Below, in pieces: positions 16,686 to 25,193 of a stretch of 64,000 nucleotides of DNA (positions within the stretch are counted from its first letter, which is position 1; each line of letters opens with the position of its first letter). Under the pieces are notes generated by a model that ran no database searches, had not been told where the DNA came from, and saw only the letters and a program-made list of their open reading frames with translations. Source of the DNA: Vibrio celticus (lineage in GTDB: Bacteria; Pseudomonadota; Gammaproteobacteria; Enterobacterales; Vibrionaceae); assembly GCF_024347335.1 (NCBI RefSeq), contig NZ_AP025464.1, positions 1,860,001 to 1,924,000 on the forward strand, given 5' to 3'. The position numbers were made by a program, and so were the translations under genes.

Positions 16686-17873
16686 ATGGATGGTTTTTCG
16701 CTGGATATGAGAACACTTAATTTTATTATTATTTTGTTCTCTTTCATTTACTGCATTGGCTTGTTGCTGTTCCAATTTACGCAACAGTCAATTAAAGGGC
16801 TCTCGAGCTTTTCCCTTTCAATATTTGTTATTGGAACTGGGCCGTTGATGTTGAGCCTAAGGGGGGAGTTACCGGATTGGATCACTGTTATTGGTGCTAA
16901 TATGGTCATTGCGCTTGGTTTTCATCTCGCTTTGTATAGTTTATGCCTGTTCCGAGAATACTCCTTAAAATGTACCTACTTCAGCAGTTTGATGATATTG
17001 GCTCTTCTGCTAGGTTTTATTCACTTCACGTACTATGAACCTTCCATCAAGGCTCGAATTATTCTCATTAGTTTCTATTTAGCCTTTGTCACTCTTTGCA
17101 CTGCCTTTGTGGTGTTAAAGGGTCAACGTTATGACTTAAACTTAGCTACTCGGATGATGGCCTTATCATTTTTGATATATGGCGGGTTTATGGCTTTCCG
17201 GGTATTGGTGACGCTATTTTCTGCTGAGCTGCAGGATTTCATGACGGCCGCGCTGATTCATCAACTTGCCTTTTTAGTGAGTATTGTTCTTATCGTGTCG
17301 ATGAGCTTCACAATGCTCTGGTTGATTAATGCAAGATTGCTTAGGTCTATTCATGATCTGTCTTACAGCGATCCTTTAACGGCACTTGGAAACCGCAGAG
17401 CATTAGATGAAATGGTTCCAGTTATCATGAAGCAGGCGGGGACTACGCCTGTCAGTGCCATTATGATGGATATTGATAATTTTAAGTCGATCAATGACCA
17501 ACACGGACACATAGTGGGTGATCTCGTTATCAAGTCTTTTGCTGAAATGGTTCAAAGTGCAATCAAAACATCGCCTACAGCCAGTGCGTTCCGTTTTGGC
17601 GGAGACGAGATAATGATTTTATTGCCCAATGTTAATTTCCTACAAGCACAGGCTATTGCTTGCAAGTTGCGGTTGTCTATTTCAGAGATCTCAGCAGTGC
17701 AAGGAAATGAGATGTTTCTGACGTCGAGTTTCGGTGTTGCTCAGCTTCACCCGAATGAGAGTTGGAATGGGTTTGTTAGCCGAGCCGATAAAGCGTTGTA
17801 TCAAGCGAAAACAAACGGTCGTAATATGATTTCAATTTGTCCTAGTCATATTAACGAACTCGTCACTGCCTGA
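16686..17873 (+). CDS. Membrane-bound diguanylate cyclase (GGDEF)
   Basis: A 395-residue protein with seven or so hydrophobic segments in the first 215 residues and a C-terminal GGDEF domain (about 225-385). The domain has the expected opening SDPLTALGNRRAL, the metal Asp in MMDIDNFKSINDQHGH, the active-site loop FRFGGDEIMILLP (GGDEI variant, usually active), and a closing ADKALYQAKTNGRN. It should make cyclic di-GMP from two GTP, controlled by the membrane sensor half, whose signal is unknown. No upstream inhibitory RxxD site is obvious. It is monocistronic; the start codon follows a weak GGAAGAT ribosome site. Confidence 0.93.
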   Translation: MDGFSLDMRTLNFIIILFSFIYCIGLLLFQFTQQSIKGLSSFSLSIFVIGTGPLMLSLRGELPDWITVIGANMVIALGFHLALYSLCLFREYSLKCTYFSSLMILALLLGFIHFTYYEPSIKARIILISFYLAFVTLCTAFVVLKGQRYDLNLATRMMALSFLIYGGFMAFRVLVTLFSAELQDFMTAALIHQLAFLVSIVLIVSMSFTMLWLINARLLRSIHDLSYSDPLTALGNRRALDEMVPVIMKQAGTTPVSAIMMDIDNFKSINDQHGHIVGDLVIKSFAEMVQSAIKTSPTASAFRFGGDEIMILLPNVNFLQAQAIACKLRLSISEISAVQGNEMFLTSSFGVAQLHPNESWNGFVSRADKALYQAKTNGRNMISICPSHINELVTA

Positions 17874-17926
17874 TGATGACAGGTCTTTATGCGTTAGTTT
17901 GACCCGCCACTATTTTGATAAAGCCA

Positions 17927-18172
17927 TTATATTGTTGGCAGTGGCGCTGAGTCTGCTTTTTGGCTTTGCGTTAACGTCTGTGAGGCAGTAGCTTTAGTTT
18001 CTTCCGTAGACGTAAAATGTTTATCAGTTAGCGTCACGGTCATTCCTTCATGCTTCACTGTTGTGCTTGACGCTTCTAATTGGGCTTGGTTTGTTGTCGC
18101 GGGCTCTGCGAATGCCATCATTGAGGTTGTAAAAAAGATCGTTGCTAGTGCGATTTGAGTAAGGGTTTTCAT
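17927..18172 (-). CDS. Small secreted protein of unknown function
   Basis: From the ATG at 18172 the protein starts MKTLTQIALATIFFTTSMMA followed by FAEP, a clear signal peptide, so the product is exported. The mature part (about 57 residues) is Thr/Ser/Gln-rich (SSTTVKHEGMTVTLTDKHF), low in hydrophobics, and not assignable to a family. A longer frame to 18217 adds 15 residues that would hide the signal peptide. The gene lies convergent with the GGDEF gene, 54 bases from its stop. Moderate confidence because it is short and has no strong ribosome site. Confidence 0.6.
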   Translation of the reverse strand: MKTLTQIALATIFFTTSMMAFAEPATTNQAQLEASSTTVKHEGMTVTLTDKHFTSTEETKATASQTLTQSQKADSAPLPTI

Positions 18173-18347
18173 TGGGCTGTATGCTATTGGGTAATGATTA
18201 ATAGCTGATACGTGCACTATAAAAATTATGTGGAGGCCGTTCTTATCATTTTACGCCACCGTAATATTTATGCGGTGGGTGAATATTTCACTGGGGTATG
18301 ATTTCCAGTCCTCTTTGACCCAACGTCCAAGTATGGCGACGTTCAAA

Positions 18348-19229
18348 TCACTGCCACATCACCAATACCGCTGCGATAGAGAGTAAGATGAGTGCAACAA
18401 TGTCTTTGCGAGCAATACTTTGCCCCAACCAGAAGTAAGAGATTAACACCATAAAGACCACCTCAACTTGTCCCAACGTTTTCACATAAGGCACGGCTTG
18501 AAGTGACATTGCACTAAACCAGCCAAGAGAACCGATCACACTGGCTAGGCTTGTCATCACCACCAATCTCGACTTCTTGAATATCTGGTGTAACGTGTCG
18601 CGTTCTCTGAAAAAGAGGTACGTACAGATAATCACTGTTTGAAGAGAAATAACTAGGAACAGCACCCACGCTGCACTATGAGGGAAGGGAAGGCCGATGT
18701 TCAAGCTGGCTTCTCGAACCCAAAGAGACGTTAAAGCAAACGCGGTACTGCAAGCCATACCTAACAAAAACACTTTGGGGGAAAGGCTTCGCCAACCTGA
18801 AGCGCTACTCATGATGAGCACGCCCAAGGTGCCAATTAATACGCCTACCCAGCCTGTAACGGTCAACGCTGTGCCAAAAAATAACACGGAAAGCACAGCA
18901 GAAACCGGAGCTTCACACTTGGCAAGTCCAGCACCAATCGCATAGTTTTCGAGCTTAAATAACATCACCATCAAGCCTGTTGCAAGGATCTGCATGATTG
19001 CCGCAGCAACTATGTAGAAAACAAACTCACCGGAAAAATTAGGCGCGGAGACTGGCTGCCATTGGTACAGCGAATAGAGATAAATAAGGGCGATTGGGCC
19101 TGCCCAAATAAATCGCGCCAACGTCACGCCAGCCACACTCATGGTGTCACTTAATTTGCTTTGAAAGGCATTGCGCCAAGATTGGCTAAAGGCAGCAAGG
19201 AGAGTAAAGGCTATCCAACTAAAAGACAT
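18348..19229 (-). CDS. EamA/DMT-family transporter
   Basis: A 293-residue inner-membrane protein of ten predicted helices in two EamA repeats. The second repeat begins near residue 150. It opens MSFSWIAFTLLAAFSQSWRN. The first repeat ends with GTLGVLIMSSASGWRS and the second includes AMSLQAVPYVKTLGQVEVVF followed by FWLGQSI. This matches the 'EamA-like' subgroup that carries an RNAFQSKL motif early. The substrate is unknown. It is not paired with an obvious regulator, unlike the EamA gene at 5378. It lies 111 bases from the MFS gene in the same direction, with no certain operon. Confidence 0.82.
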   Translation of the reverse strand: MSFSWIAFTLLAAFSQSWRNAFQSKLSDTMSVAGVTLARFIWAGPIALIYLYSLYQWQPVSAPNFSGEFVFYIVAAAIMQILATGLMVMLFKLENYAIGAGLAKCEAPVSAVLSVLFFGTALTVTGWVGVLIGTLGVLIMSSASGWRSLSPKVFLLGMACSTAFALTSLWVREASLNIGLPFPHSAAWVLFLVISLQTVIICTYLFFRERDTLHQIFKKSRLVVMTSLASVIGSLGWFSAMSLQAVPYVKTLGQVEVVFMVLISYFWLGQSIARKDIVALILLSIAAVLVMWQ

Positions 19230-19340
19230 GACGCGTCCATATGATATGTAATTTGCTGATTATATTAACAAATAAAACCAATATAAGAAGCGACTTGTTC
19301 TTTCAATAAGCAATAGTTAGTTGCGTGAGCCGCTCAGTTT

Positions 19341-20687
19341 TTAAGGTTGTTCGGTTTTGAAGATCGCTTGTTTTCTGTTCTTGAAGTAGAACAGCGCGCT
19401 TATCGAAATGAACAGTAAGGTGAAGTAATAGAAAAACGAAGACAGTGAGGCCGAGAAGGCAAGGTTCTGTTCTATTTCTTGTTCGGTGTAGCCTTGAGAC
19501 ACCAACTTATAGTAGTAAGCGTACAAGATACCGATCAGACCGTATCCGAGGTTAAACATCAAACCTTTGAAACTAAGGACGGTGGCTCGGTTGTGTGATT
19601 CGGTCTTTTTATTCAGGTGGTAGCTGATGAAAATGTTCATCGTCATGATGATAAAGATTAATACTAGTGCCGGAATGACCCCGTAAATTGACCAACCTAA
19701 ACTGATCCAGTAATAAGTCGCCATGCTTGCCAATCCCATAACCACAATGAAGGTTTTAGGCTCAATGCTCTCTGCTAATCTTCGGCTTTGCCCTGCCAAG
19801 ATGATCTTAAGCAAGCTTATACCCGCGCCAATAAAACCAAAGTAGATAATTGGAATATCAATCGACAGATAGTATTGGCTGTTCATGGTTAGGAACATGC
19901 GTGAGGTGTGTTCGAATAGGCTGTAGTAGAGCAAGATAAACAGTATGTAAGGCGTAGCAAATACCCACTTACCCGCATCGATCGTCAATTTTAGACTTGA
20001 GATCGTGGTTGCCAATTTGGTCTGGTCGCTTGGCATCACCTTTTTCTCTTCGCGCATATTAATCGCGGCATAGATGGCGATCATCGCTACAAATAGGGTG
20101 GCGAACACAGGAATACGCATCAGATCTTTCGTGCTTTCTGGTTCGGCTAGTCCAAGAAAATGAAAGATGTTCGCCATAAAATTCACGTCGTACATCGCCG
20201 CACCAATCAGCGTGACAAAGATACCGACGGTTGAGGCGATACGAAGCTGGATTTGCAGCACTCGAGGCCACAACTCTTCATTGCCTTGTTCCTTTAAAGT
20301 GTCGTAGGCCAATGCCTCGTCAGCACCGCTGGCCAGTGCCATCGCTAAGCCACTGAGAATCCGGTTAATCAGAAAAACAATGAACACCAAGTCGGGGTTT
20401 CCGGTTGGTACTAGCGCGATCATCGCGATCTCAACAAACATCACGATCGAAGACAGCACCACCAGTTTCTTGCGGCCTAAGGTATCAGCGAATGCACCCG
20501 ACGGTACTTCAGCAAGCACAATAGTGGCTGCCCAAACTACATTGAGTATCGCGAATTGAGAAAGGGTTAGCCCGTAATCTAAATAAAGTAGGGTGAATAT
20601 AGGGTAATAAAAACGCGCAAAGTAGCTGCTTCTAAACATTAAGAAGTAGCGGACATTGGGAATTTTAAGGATCTCTTTGAGCGTCAT
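19341..20687 (-). CDS. MFS transporter
   Basis: A 448-residue, 12-helix major facilitator. The signature between helices 2 and 3 is readable as VPSGAFADTLGRKKLVVLSS at about residues 60-79 (G-x-x-x-D-x-x-G-R-K/R pattern). The protein has a longish cytoplasmic middle loop (MREEKKVMPSDQTKLATTIS) between the two six-helix halves. Family members are often drug/proton or metabolite exporters; no substrate can be given. The C-terminus is basic (KNRKQAIFKTEQP). It is preceded by a 270-base gene-free region shared with the rightward kduD gene. Confidence 0.85.
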   Translation of the reverse strand: MTLKEILKIPNVRYFLMFRSSYFARFYYPIFTLLYLDYGLTLSQFAILNVVWAATIVLAEVPSGAFADTLGRKKLVVLSSIVMFVEIAMIALVPTGNPDLVFIVFLINRILSGLAMALASGADEALAYDTLKEQGNEELWPRVLQIQLRIASTVGIFVTLIGAAMYDVNFMANIFHFLGLAEPESTKDLMRIPVFATLFVAMIAIYAAINMREEKKVMPSDQTKLATTISSLKLTIDAGKWVFATPYILFILLYYSLFEHTSRMFLTMNSQYYLSIDIPIIYFGFIGAGISLLKIILAGQSRRLAESIEPKTFIVVMGLASMATYYWISLGWSIYGVIPALVLIFIIMTMNIFISYHLNKKTESHNRATVLSFKGLMFNLGYGLIGILYAYYYKLVSQGYTEQEIEQNLAFSASLSSFFYYFTLLFISISALFYFKNRKQAIFKTEQP

Positions 20688-21007
20688 GATAATTTCAGTA
20701 ATTTAGATAACACATCATTATGTATAACCCTTTTACTCTTTTAAATCATGGAATTGTTGCCAAAATCCCTAAAATATCTGGTTAAGGTGATCTTCGAGAT
20801 CATGGTTCATAGTCGGTTATAGGCTTCTGTTCTTCAAATCACTTCCCCCCATTCATTTAGTTTGTGCTGCTCGTTTCAGCTTGTTCGACTGATTTTGGTG
20901 CAAGGTCGAAATTCTACAACGTCGCTTTCGCATTTACATCTTATTGTATGATTTAATTATTGGTAGTAATGATACGCAATGAATCCAATGTAATTGAGGA
21001 AGCGAGC
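20688..21007. other. Divergent promoter region between the MFS transporter and kduD
   Basis: About 320 gene-free bases. AT-rich boxes near 20940-20975 (TATGATTTAATTATT) may be part of the kduD promoter or a regulator site, but no specific operator was recognised. An ATG at 20975 has no ribosome site. Confidence 0.35.
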
Positions 21008-21769
21008 ATGATCTTAGAGTCATTCAGTCTGGAAGGTAAAGTAGCGATAGTGACTGGCTGCAATACGGGTCTTGGGCAAGGCTTAGCATTAGGCCTAGCG
21101 GAAGCTGGTTGTATGGTTGTCGGTGTTAACCGAACAGAACCTGAAGAGACTATTGAAAAAATGAGTGCAGCAGGCCATTCGTTCTTAAACGTGAGTGCTG
21201 ATCTTCTCGATCAAGCGTGCATTCCAGGGGTTATAGAGCGCACTTTGGCTGAGTTTGGCCAAGTCGACATTCTCGTGAACAATGCAGGAATTATTCGCCG
21301 CCAAGATGCTATTGAGTTCTCAGAGCAAGATTGGGATGACGTAATGAACGTGAACACCAAGACAGTGTTCTTTATGTCTCAGGCTGTTGCAAAGCAGTTT
21401 AAGGCTCAAGGTACTGGCGGAAAGATCATTAACATTGCATCGATGCTCTCATTCCAAGGTGGCATTCGAGTTCCTTCCTATACGGCTTCAAAAAGCGCTG
21501 TGATGGGAGTGACACGTGCTATGGCGAACGAATGGGCGCGCGACAATATCAATGTGAATGCGATAGCACCCGGTTATATGGAAACGAACAATACTCAAGC
21601 TCTGCGTGAAGATGCTGAGCGCAATCAAGCGATTCTTGAGCGTATTCCGGCTGAGCGCTGGGGTAAACCGCAAGATATCGCAGGTCCTTGTGTGTTCTTA
21701 GCATCATCAGCATCGGATTACATTAATGGCTATACCATTGCTGTTGACGGTGGTTGGTTAGCACGCTAG
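21008..21769 (+). CDS. kduD: 2-dehydro-3-deoxy-D-gluconate 5-dehydrogenase KduD/DhuD
   Basis: A 253-residue short-chain dehydrogenase from the ATG at 21008, which has a GAGGAAG ribosome site; an upstream frame start at 20960 is less likely. Cofactor motif: VTGCNTGLGQGLA (TGxxxGxG). Then NNAGIIRR, and the catalytic Ser plus YxxxK in SYTASKSAVMGVTRAMANEW. The C-terminal DYINGYTIAVDGGWLAR is the usual KduD ending. KduD-type enzymes reduce the 2,5-diketo intermediate of unsaturated uronate breakdown to KDG, using NADH. The gene is directly followed by an RpiB/LacAB-family isomerase; together they match the DhuI/DhuD module known from glycosaminoglycan-derived uronate catabolism. Lyases and KDG kinase are not in the window. 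Confidence 0.93.
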   Translation: MILESFSLEGKVAIVTGCNTGLGQGLALGLAEAGCMVVGVNRTEPEETIEKMSAAGHSFLNVSADLLDQACIPGVIERTLAEFGQVDILVNNAGIIRRQDAIEFSEQDWDDVMNVNTKTVFFMSQAVAKQFKAQGTGGKIINIASMLSFQGGIRVPSYTASKSAVMGVTRAMANEWARDNINVNAIAPGYMETNNTQALREDAERNQAILERIPAERWGKPQDIAGPCVFLASSASDYINGYTIAVDGGWLAR

Positions 21770-21810
21770 TTGGTTTTTTACTCTAAATTTTGAGTTTGCA
21801 GCAATCTTGC

Positions 21811-21825
21811 AGGAGAAGATAAATC
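21811..21825 (+). promoter_or_regulatory. Ribosome site pointing to an ATC start codon
   Basis: AGGAG at 21811-21815 is seven bases before an in-frame ATC at 21823. The first ATG in the same frame is only at 21838, 22 bases from the ribosome site. Family members normally begin M-K-I-A-L, and reading from the ATC gives (I/M)-K-I-A-L-M-M-E-N-S. So the genuine start appears to be ATC, most simply an ATG-to-ATC change. Confidence 0.6.
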
Positions 21826-22455
21826 AAAATCGCTTTAATGATGGAAAACAGTCAGGCAGGTAAAAATGCCATGGTTGCAGCTGAGCTAGAGTCAGTGGTG
21901 GGTGGCATTGGTCACGATGTTTTCAACTTAGGTATGACCGACGAGAATGATCACCACTTAACGTATATCCACTTAGGTATCATGGCCAGTATTCTGATCA
22001 ACTCAAAGGCTGTGGACTTTGTTGTGACGGGATGTGGAACAGGGCAAGGTGCTTTGATGTCACTGAACCTGCATCCGGGTGTGGTTTGTGGTTACTGCCT
22101 AGAGCCATCAGATGCTTTCTTGTTTAACCAAATCAACAACGGCAATGCTCTCGCTTTTGCTAAAGGCTTTGGCTGGGCAGGTGAACTCAACATTCGTTAT
22201 ATCTTTGAAAAAGCGTTCACAGGCGAGCGTGGTAATGGGTATCCACTAGAACGTGCAGAACCACAGCAACGTAATGCAGCAATTTTGAATGAAGTGAAAG
22301 CGGCGGTGGTAAAAGGTAACTTTATTGATTCTCTGAGAGCTATCGACCAAGATCTAGTGAAAACAGCGGTTGGCAGCGAGCGTTTCCAACAATGCTTCTT
22401 TGAGCATTGCCAAAACCAAGAAATCGCTGATTATGTTCGTTCACTTTTAGATTAA
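21823..22455 (+). CDS. RpiB/LacA/LacB-family sugar(-uronate) isomerase (DhuI-like)
   Basis: About 210 residues. The N-terminal half follows the RpiB/LacAB fold: GHDVFNLGMTDENDHHLTYI, then KAVDFVVTGCGTGQGALMSL, with the catalytic Cys and the GCGTGxG loop, and HPGVVCGYCLEPSDAF. A C-terminal extension to about residue 200 distinguishes it from plain ribose-5-phosphate isomerase B (about 150 residues). With KduD immediately upstream (53 bases), the likely reaction is isomerisation of the 4-deoxy-5-keto-uronate (DHU), doing KduI's job. Reading from ATC at 21823 restores the expected N-terminus; translation from ATG at 21838 or 21841 would clip the first beta strand. A terminator follows at 22478. 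Confidence 0.82.
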   Translation: MKIALMMENSQAGKNAMVAAELESVVGGIGHDVFNLGMTDENDHHLTYIHLGIMASILINSKAVDFVVTGCGTGQGALMSLNLHPGVVCGYCLEPSDAFLFNQINNGNALAFAKGFGWAGELNIRYIFEKAFTGERGNGYPLERAEPQQRNAAILNEVKAAVVKGNFIDSLRAIDQDLVKTAVGSERFQQCFFEHCQNQEIADYVRSLLD

Positions 22456-22477
22456 TTAGAGCGTTTAGTTCTGATAG

Positions 22478-22504
22478 AGCCAGCCTTGTTCGGCTGGCTT
22501 TTTG
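22478..22504 (+). terminator. Terminator after kduD-isomerase operon
   Basis: AGCCAGCC and GGCTGGCT pair around TTGTTC and are followed by TTTTT at 22499-22503, 23 bases past the isomerase stop. It lies between convergent operons, ahead of the luxN stop. Confidence 0.85.
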
Positions 22505-22577
22505 ATGAATAATTAAAGCAACGTAATGAGACAAACAGTAATCAACTGGCTAAATTGCGATTCGTGTTTTCCTGCAT

Positions 22578-25193
22578 CTACTCTTCATCTTCGGTTTCTT
22601 TGGAAGCATTCGAGGCACAGCCTTTCTCTAGCCAGTTATCGAGCACGCGTTGCAGCGCGTTCAAAGAGGTTGGTTTCTCTAGGCGACCATCCATCAACTT
22701 GCTGATCATATCTAACTCGTGCTGTCCTGATTCGCCAGACAAAGCAATGATTGGCGTTTGAGGAGAGCGTGCCTTGATGATTTGGCTTGCGTCAAAACCA
22801 TTCATTATCGGCATTTGTACGTCCATTAAGATCAAATCGACCTTGTATGTTTTGAACAGCTCAACGGCATTCTCACCGTTTTTGGCTTGTAAGCTATTTA
22901 CACCAAGTCGACTCAGGTACATCTGAACAAGCGTGCGTTGTACCTCTTTGTCATCGACGATAAGCACGGTTGGAGCCAAATGATTCTCTGGGGTTAGCGT
23001 ACTTGTTGGTTCTGAACTTTGCGTTTCTGCTTGGTTATCTGGCTTAGCTTCAGCGTTGGTTTTGTTTTCAGTTGCGGTTTGATTACCTTTCCAATCATCG
23101 AAGTAAGGCGTACGAAGTGCGTCTGCTTTGGGGGCATTGGGTACCACCGGGAAGTACAGGTGGAACTCAGTAAACTCCCCAAGTTTAGAGTGGCACTCAA
23201 CTCGGCCGCCAAATGAACGCATTACACGTTGGCAATAACCGAGCCCTAGGCCGCTACCACCGCTTTTTTGGTAAGAGAAGAAGTCATCAAAGATCTTATG
23301 TGCAATGGCTTCGTCAATGCCTGGGCCAGTATCTCGGAATATCAGAACGTTTTCGTAAGGCCCTGTGTTGGTGCTGATCTCAATTTGGCTTTCTGGATAA
23401 GAATCAAAGTAATAGATAGCATTACGTATCAGGTTGAAAATAACGAAATTGAATAAGGTTTCATTGAGCTTTGCTACAAAATCAGCGTGTTGTGGTAAAC
23501 GAATGCGTTCAATGATCTTTTCATTCTCAAAACCATAGTGGCTTACGGCTTGATCCACGGCTTTGTGGATAGAGGTCATGGTCACAGGGCCGTGTTCAGG
23601 CGTACTGTCACTGACTTCGCGCAGGATAATATCAATCAGTTGTCGCCCGCGTTGAATCGCCGCTTGGCCATTCTCAATATCCTTTAGGATTTGTTTCGCT
23701 GGGGCTTGGTTATCAATGTGCTGCTTTAGCACCTCAAAATGCAGCTGCACTTGAGCCAGCGGGTTACGCATTTCGTGTGCGATAGAATTAGCAAGCGCGC
23801 GACTTTGGCGAATGCGTCTATCGGCTTCAATGGTGCTTTGTACACGAGTTAACAAGGTTTGCAGTGCAGAGATCTCCTCGTTAGAGAACATCTTATCGTT
23901 GCTCTTGTGTGACGAGACCAATAAGTGCGTGACCGATTTCCCCTGACCAAATAAAGGCATCACCAAGGCGGTGTCGTTTGAACTCATCTTGTCATACAGG
24001 GCTTTTATCGAGCGCTTGGCTGGCGCGGTGTAATCAAGCTCCTGAGACAGTTCATCGAACACTAAAACGGACTTGTTGGTAGACAGGTAATCTTCGTAGA
24101 AGGTTTCGTTGTAGTTGCTGTTCACCAGACGCAACTTGTCTTCGGGAATCTGCAATAGGCTACCTAATCGACGCATTGCATCATCAATCGACAGTTTGAA
24201 ATCGTCTTCTAGTGAGAGGATCTGTTGTACTGGTGTTTTCTTGTTTCCGTAGACAAAGAAGGAGGCGTAGTGGCTTACGCGTTTGTAGAGAACATGCCAA
24301 GTGATGCCGATAATCGCACAGATTGGGATAGCAACGAGCCATTGACTGTCGTCTGTCAGCGGGATAAATATCGCGCCAAAAGGGATCACCAAAATAGCAC
24401 AAACCAACATTGCATTTAGGCTCATGTACGCCAGGTATTTCACGCTGTAGAAGCGCGAGGTCAGCAGGGCATAGCCAACGAACAACATTTCACTTATCGA
24501 CAAAGCTGGTGGCAGCCAAGTGAGCGAGAAATCACGTAAGAAGTAGGTCATGCCTAGGTGGATTGTCGCAGTCGACAGCATGAAGACTAAAATGCCAGCG
24601 ATCATGTAGTTGGTCTTGGCTAAGGTTAGCTTGCTGCTGTTGGCGCGCATGGCCACCAGGTTGAGCAGTGTCAGGATAACAAAGCTAATCATCCCAATGA
24701 AGAAGTACGGCGTATGCGGGCCAAACTCAATCACGAACTGGCTTGGGCCTGCAATGGTGACGTGTTCAACGGTTAACCCCGGACTTAAATTGATAAAGAA
24801 GGAGTAGACGGTCAGGGTGACGAAAATGGCTTGTTGCCACAAATGAACCTTACCATTACGTTGTTCAGCGGCGAGCTTACACGAGAAGTAATAGGCAAAG
24901 GCAAACGCAAAGAAAGAAGCGAGGTTGGCAAACTTTGCGGCGAACACGGCGGCCGAGGCCCCAAGTTCCGGTAATAAGTCGGTATGGAAATAAGCGTTAC
25001 TGCTGATCCACGCAACAATACAGATCGAATACGCGATGTAAGGAGCGTGGTGTGTCCCCGCGATCACTTCGTTCTTCTGTTTCAGGCGGTAGCAGTAATA
25101 GAACAACCACATGACAACCACTGCCACGGTTGCAAGCAGGGTGATTGCTTTTGCATAGATGATCGCCTCAAGGCCGAAATCAAACATGTTCAT
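22578..25193 (-). CDS. luxN: Acyl-homoserine-lactone receptor, hybrid histidine kinase LuxN (AinR family)
   Basis: An 871-residue hybrid sensor kinase closely resembling Vibrio harveyi LuxN. Its N-terminus reads MFDFGLEAIIYAKAITLLAT after two extra residues. About nine membrane helices (residues 1-300) form the autoinducer-binding part. The H-box is ANSIAHEMRNPLAQV near residue 470, and ATPase motifs FNLIRNAIYYF and GSGLGLGYCQRV follow. After a Gln/Thr-rich linker, the receiver (about 742-860) has its phospho-Asp in LILMDVQMP (about D791). In the known circuit it phosphorylates LuxU at low signal and acts as phosphatase at high signal, controlling Qrr small RNAs and LuxR/HapR through LuxO. 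It overlaps the luxM stop by 14 bases, so the pair is co-translated. A start two codons later (25187) is also possible. Confidence 0.95.
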   Translation of the reverse strand: MNMFDFGLEAIIYAKAITLLATVAVVVMWLFYYCYRLKQKNEVIAGTHHAPYIAYSICIVAWISSNAYFHTDLLPELGASAAVFAAKFANLASFFAFAFAYYFSCKLAAEQRNGKVHLWQQAIFVTLTVYSFFINLSPGLTVEHVTIAGPSQFVIEFGPHTPYFFIGMISFVILTLLNLVAMRANSSKLTLAKTNYMIAGILVFMLSTATIHLGMTYFLRDFSLTWLPPALSISEMLFVGYALLTSRFYSVKYLAYMSLNAMLVCAILVIPFGAIFIPLTDDSQWLVAIPICAIIGITWHVLYKRVSHYASFFVYGNKKTPVQQILSLEDDFKLSIDDAMRRLGSLLQIPEDKLRLVNSNYNETFYEDYLSTNKSVLVFDELSQELDYTAPAKRSIKALYDKMSSNDTALVMPLFGQGKSVTHLLVSSHKSNDKMFSNEEISALQTLLTRVQSTIEADRRIRQSRALANSIAHEMRNPLAQVQLHFEVLKQHIDNQAPAKQILKDIENGQAAIQRGRQLIDIILREVSDSTPEHGPVTMTSIHKAVDQAVSHYGFENEKIIERIRLPQHADFVAKLNETLFNFVIFNLIRNAIYYFDSYPESQIEISTNTGPYENVLIFRDTGPGIDEAIAHKIFDDFFSYQKSGGSGLGLGYCQRVMRSFGGRVECHSKLGEFTEFHLYFPVVPNAPKADALRTPYFDDWKGNQTATENKTNAEAKPDNQAETQSSEPTSTLTPENHLAPTVLIVDDKEVQRTLVQMYLSRLGVNSLQAKNGENAVELFKTYKVDLILMDVQMPIMNGFDASQIIKARSPQTPIIALSGESGQHELDMISKLMDGRLEKPTSLNALQRVLDNWLEKGCASNASKETEDEE

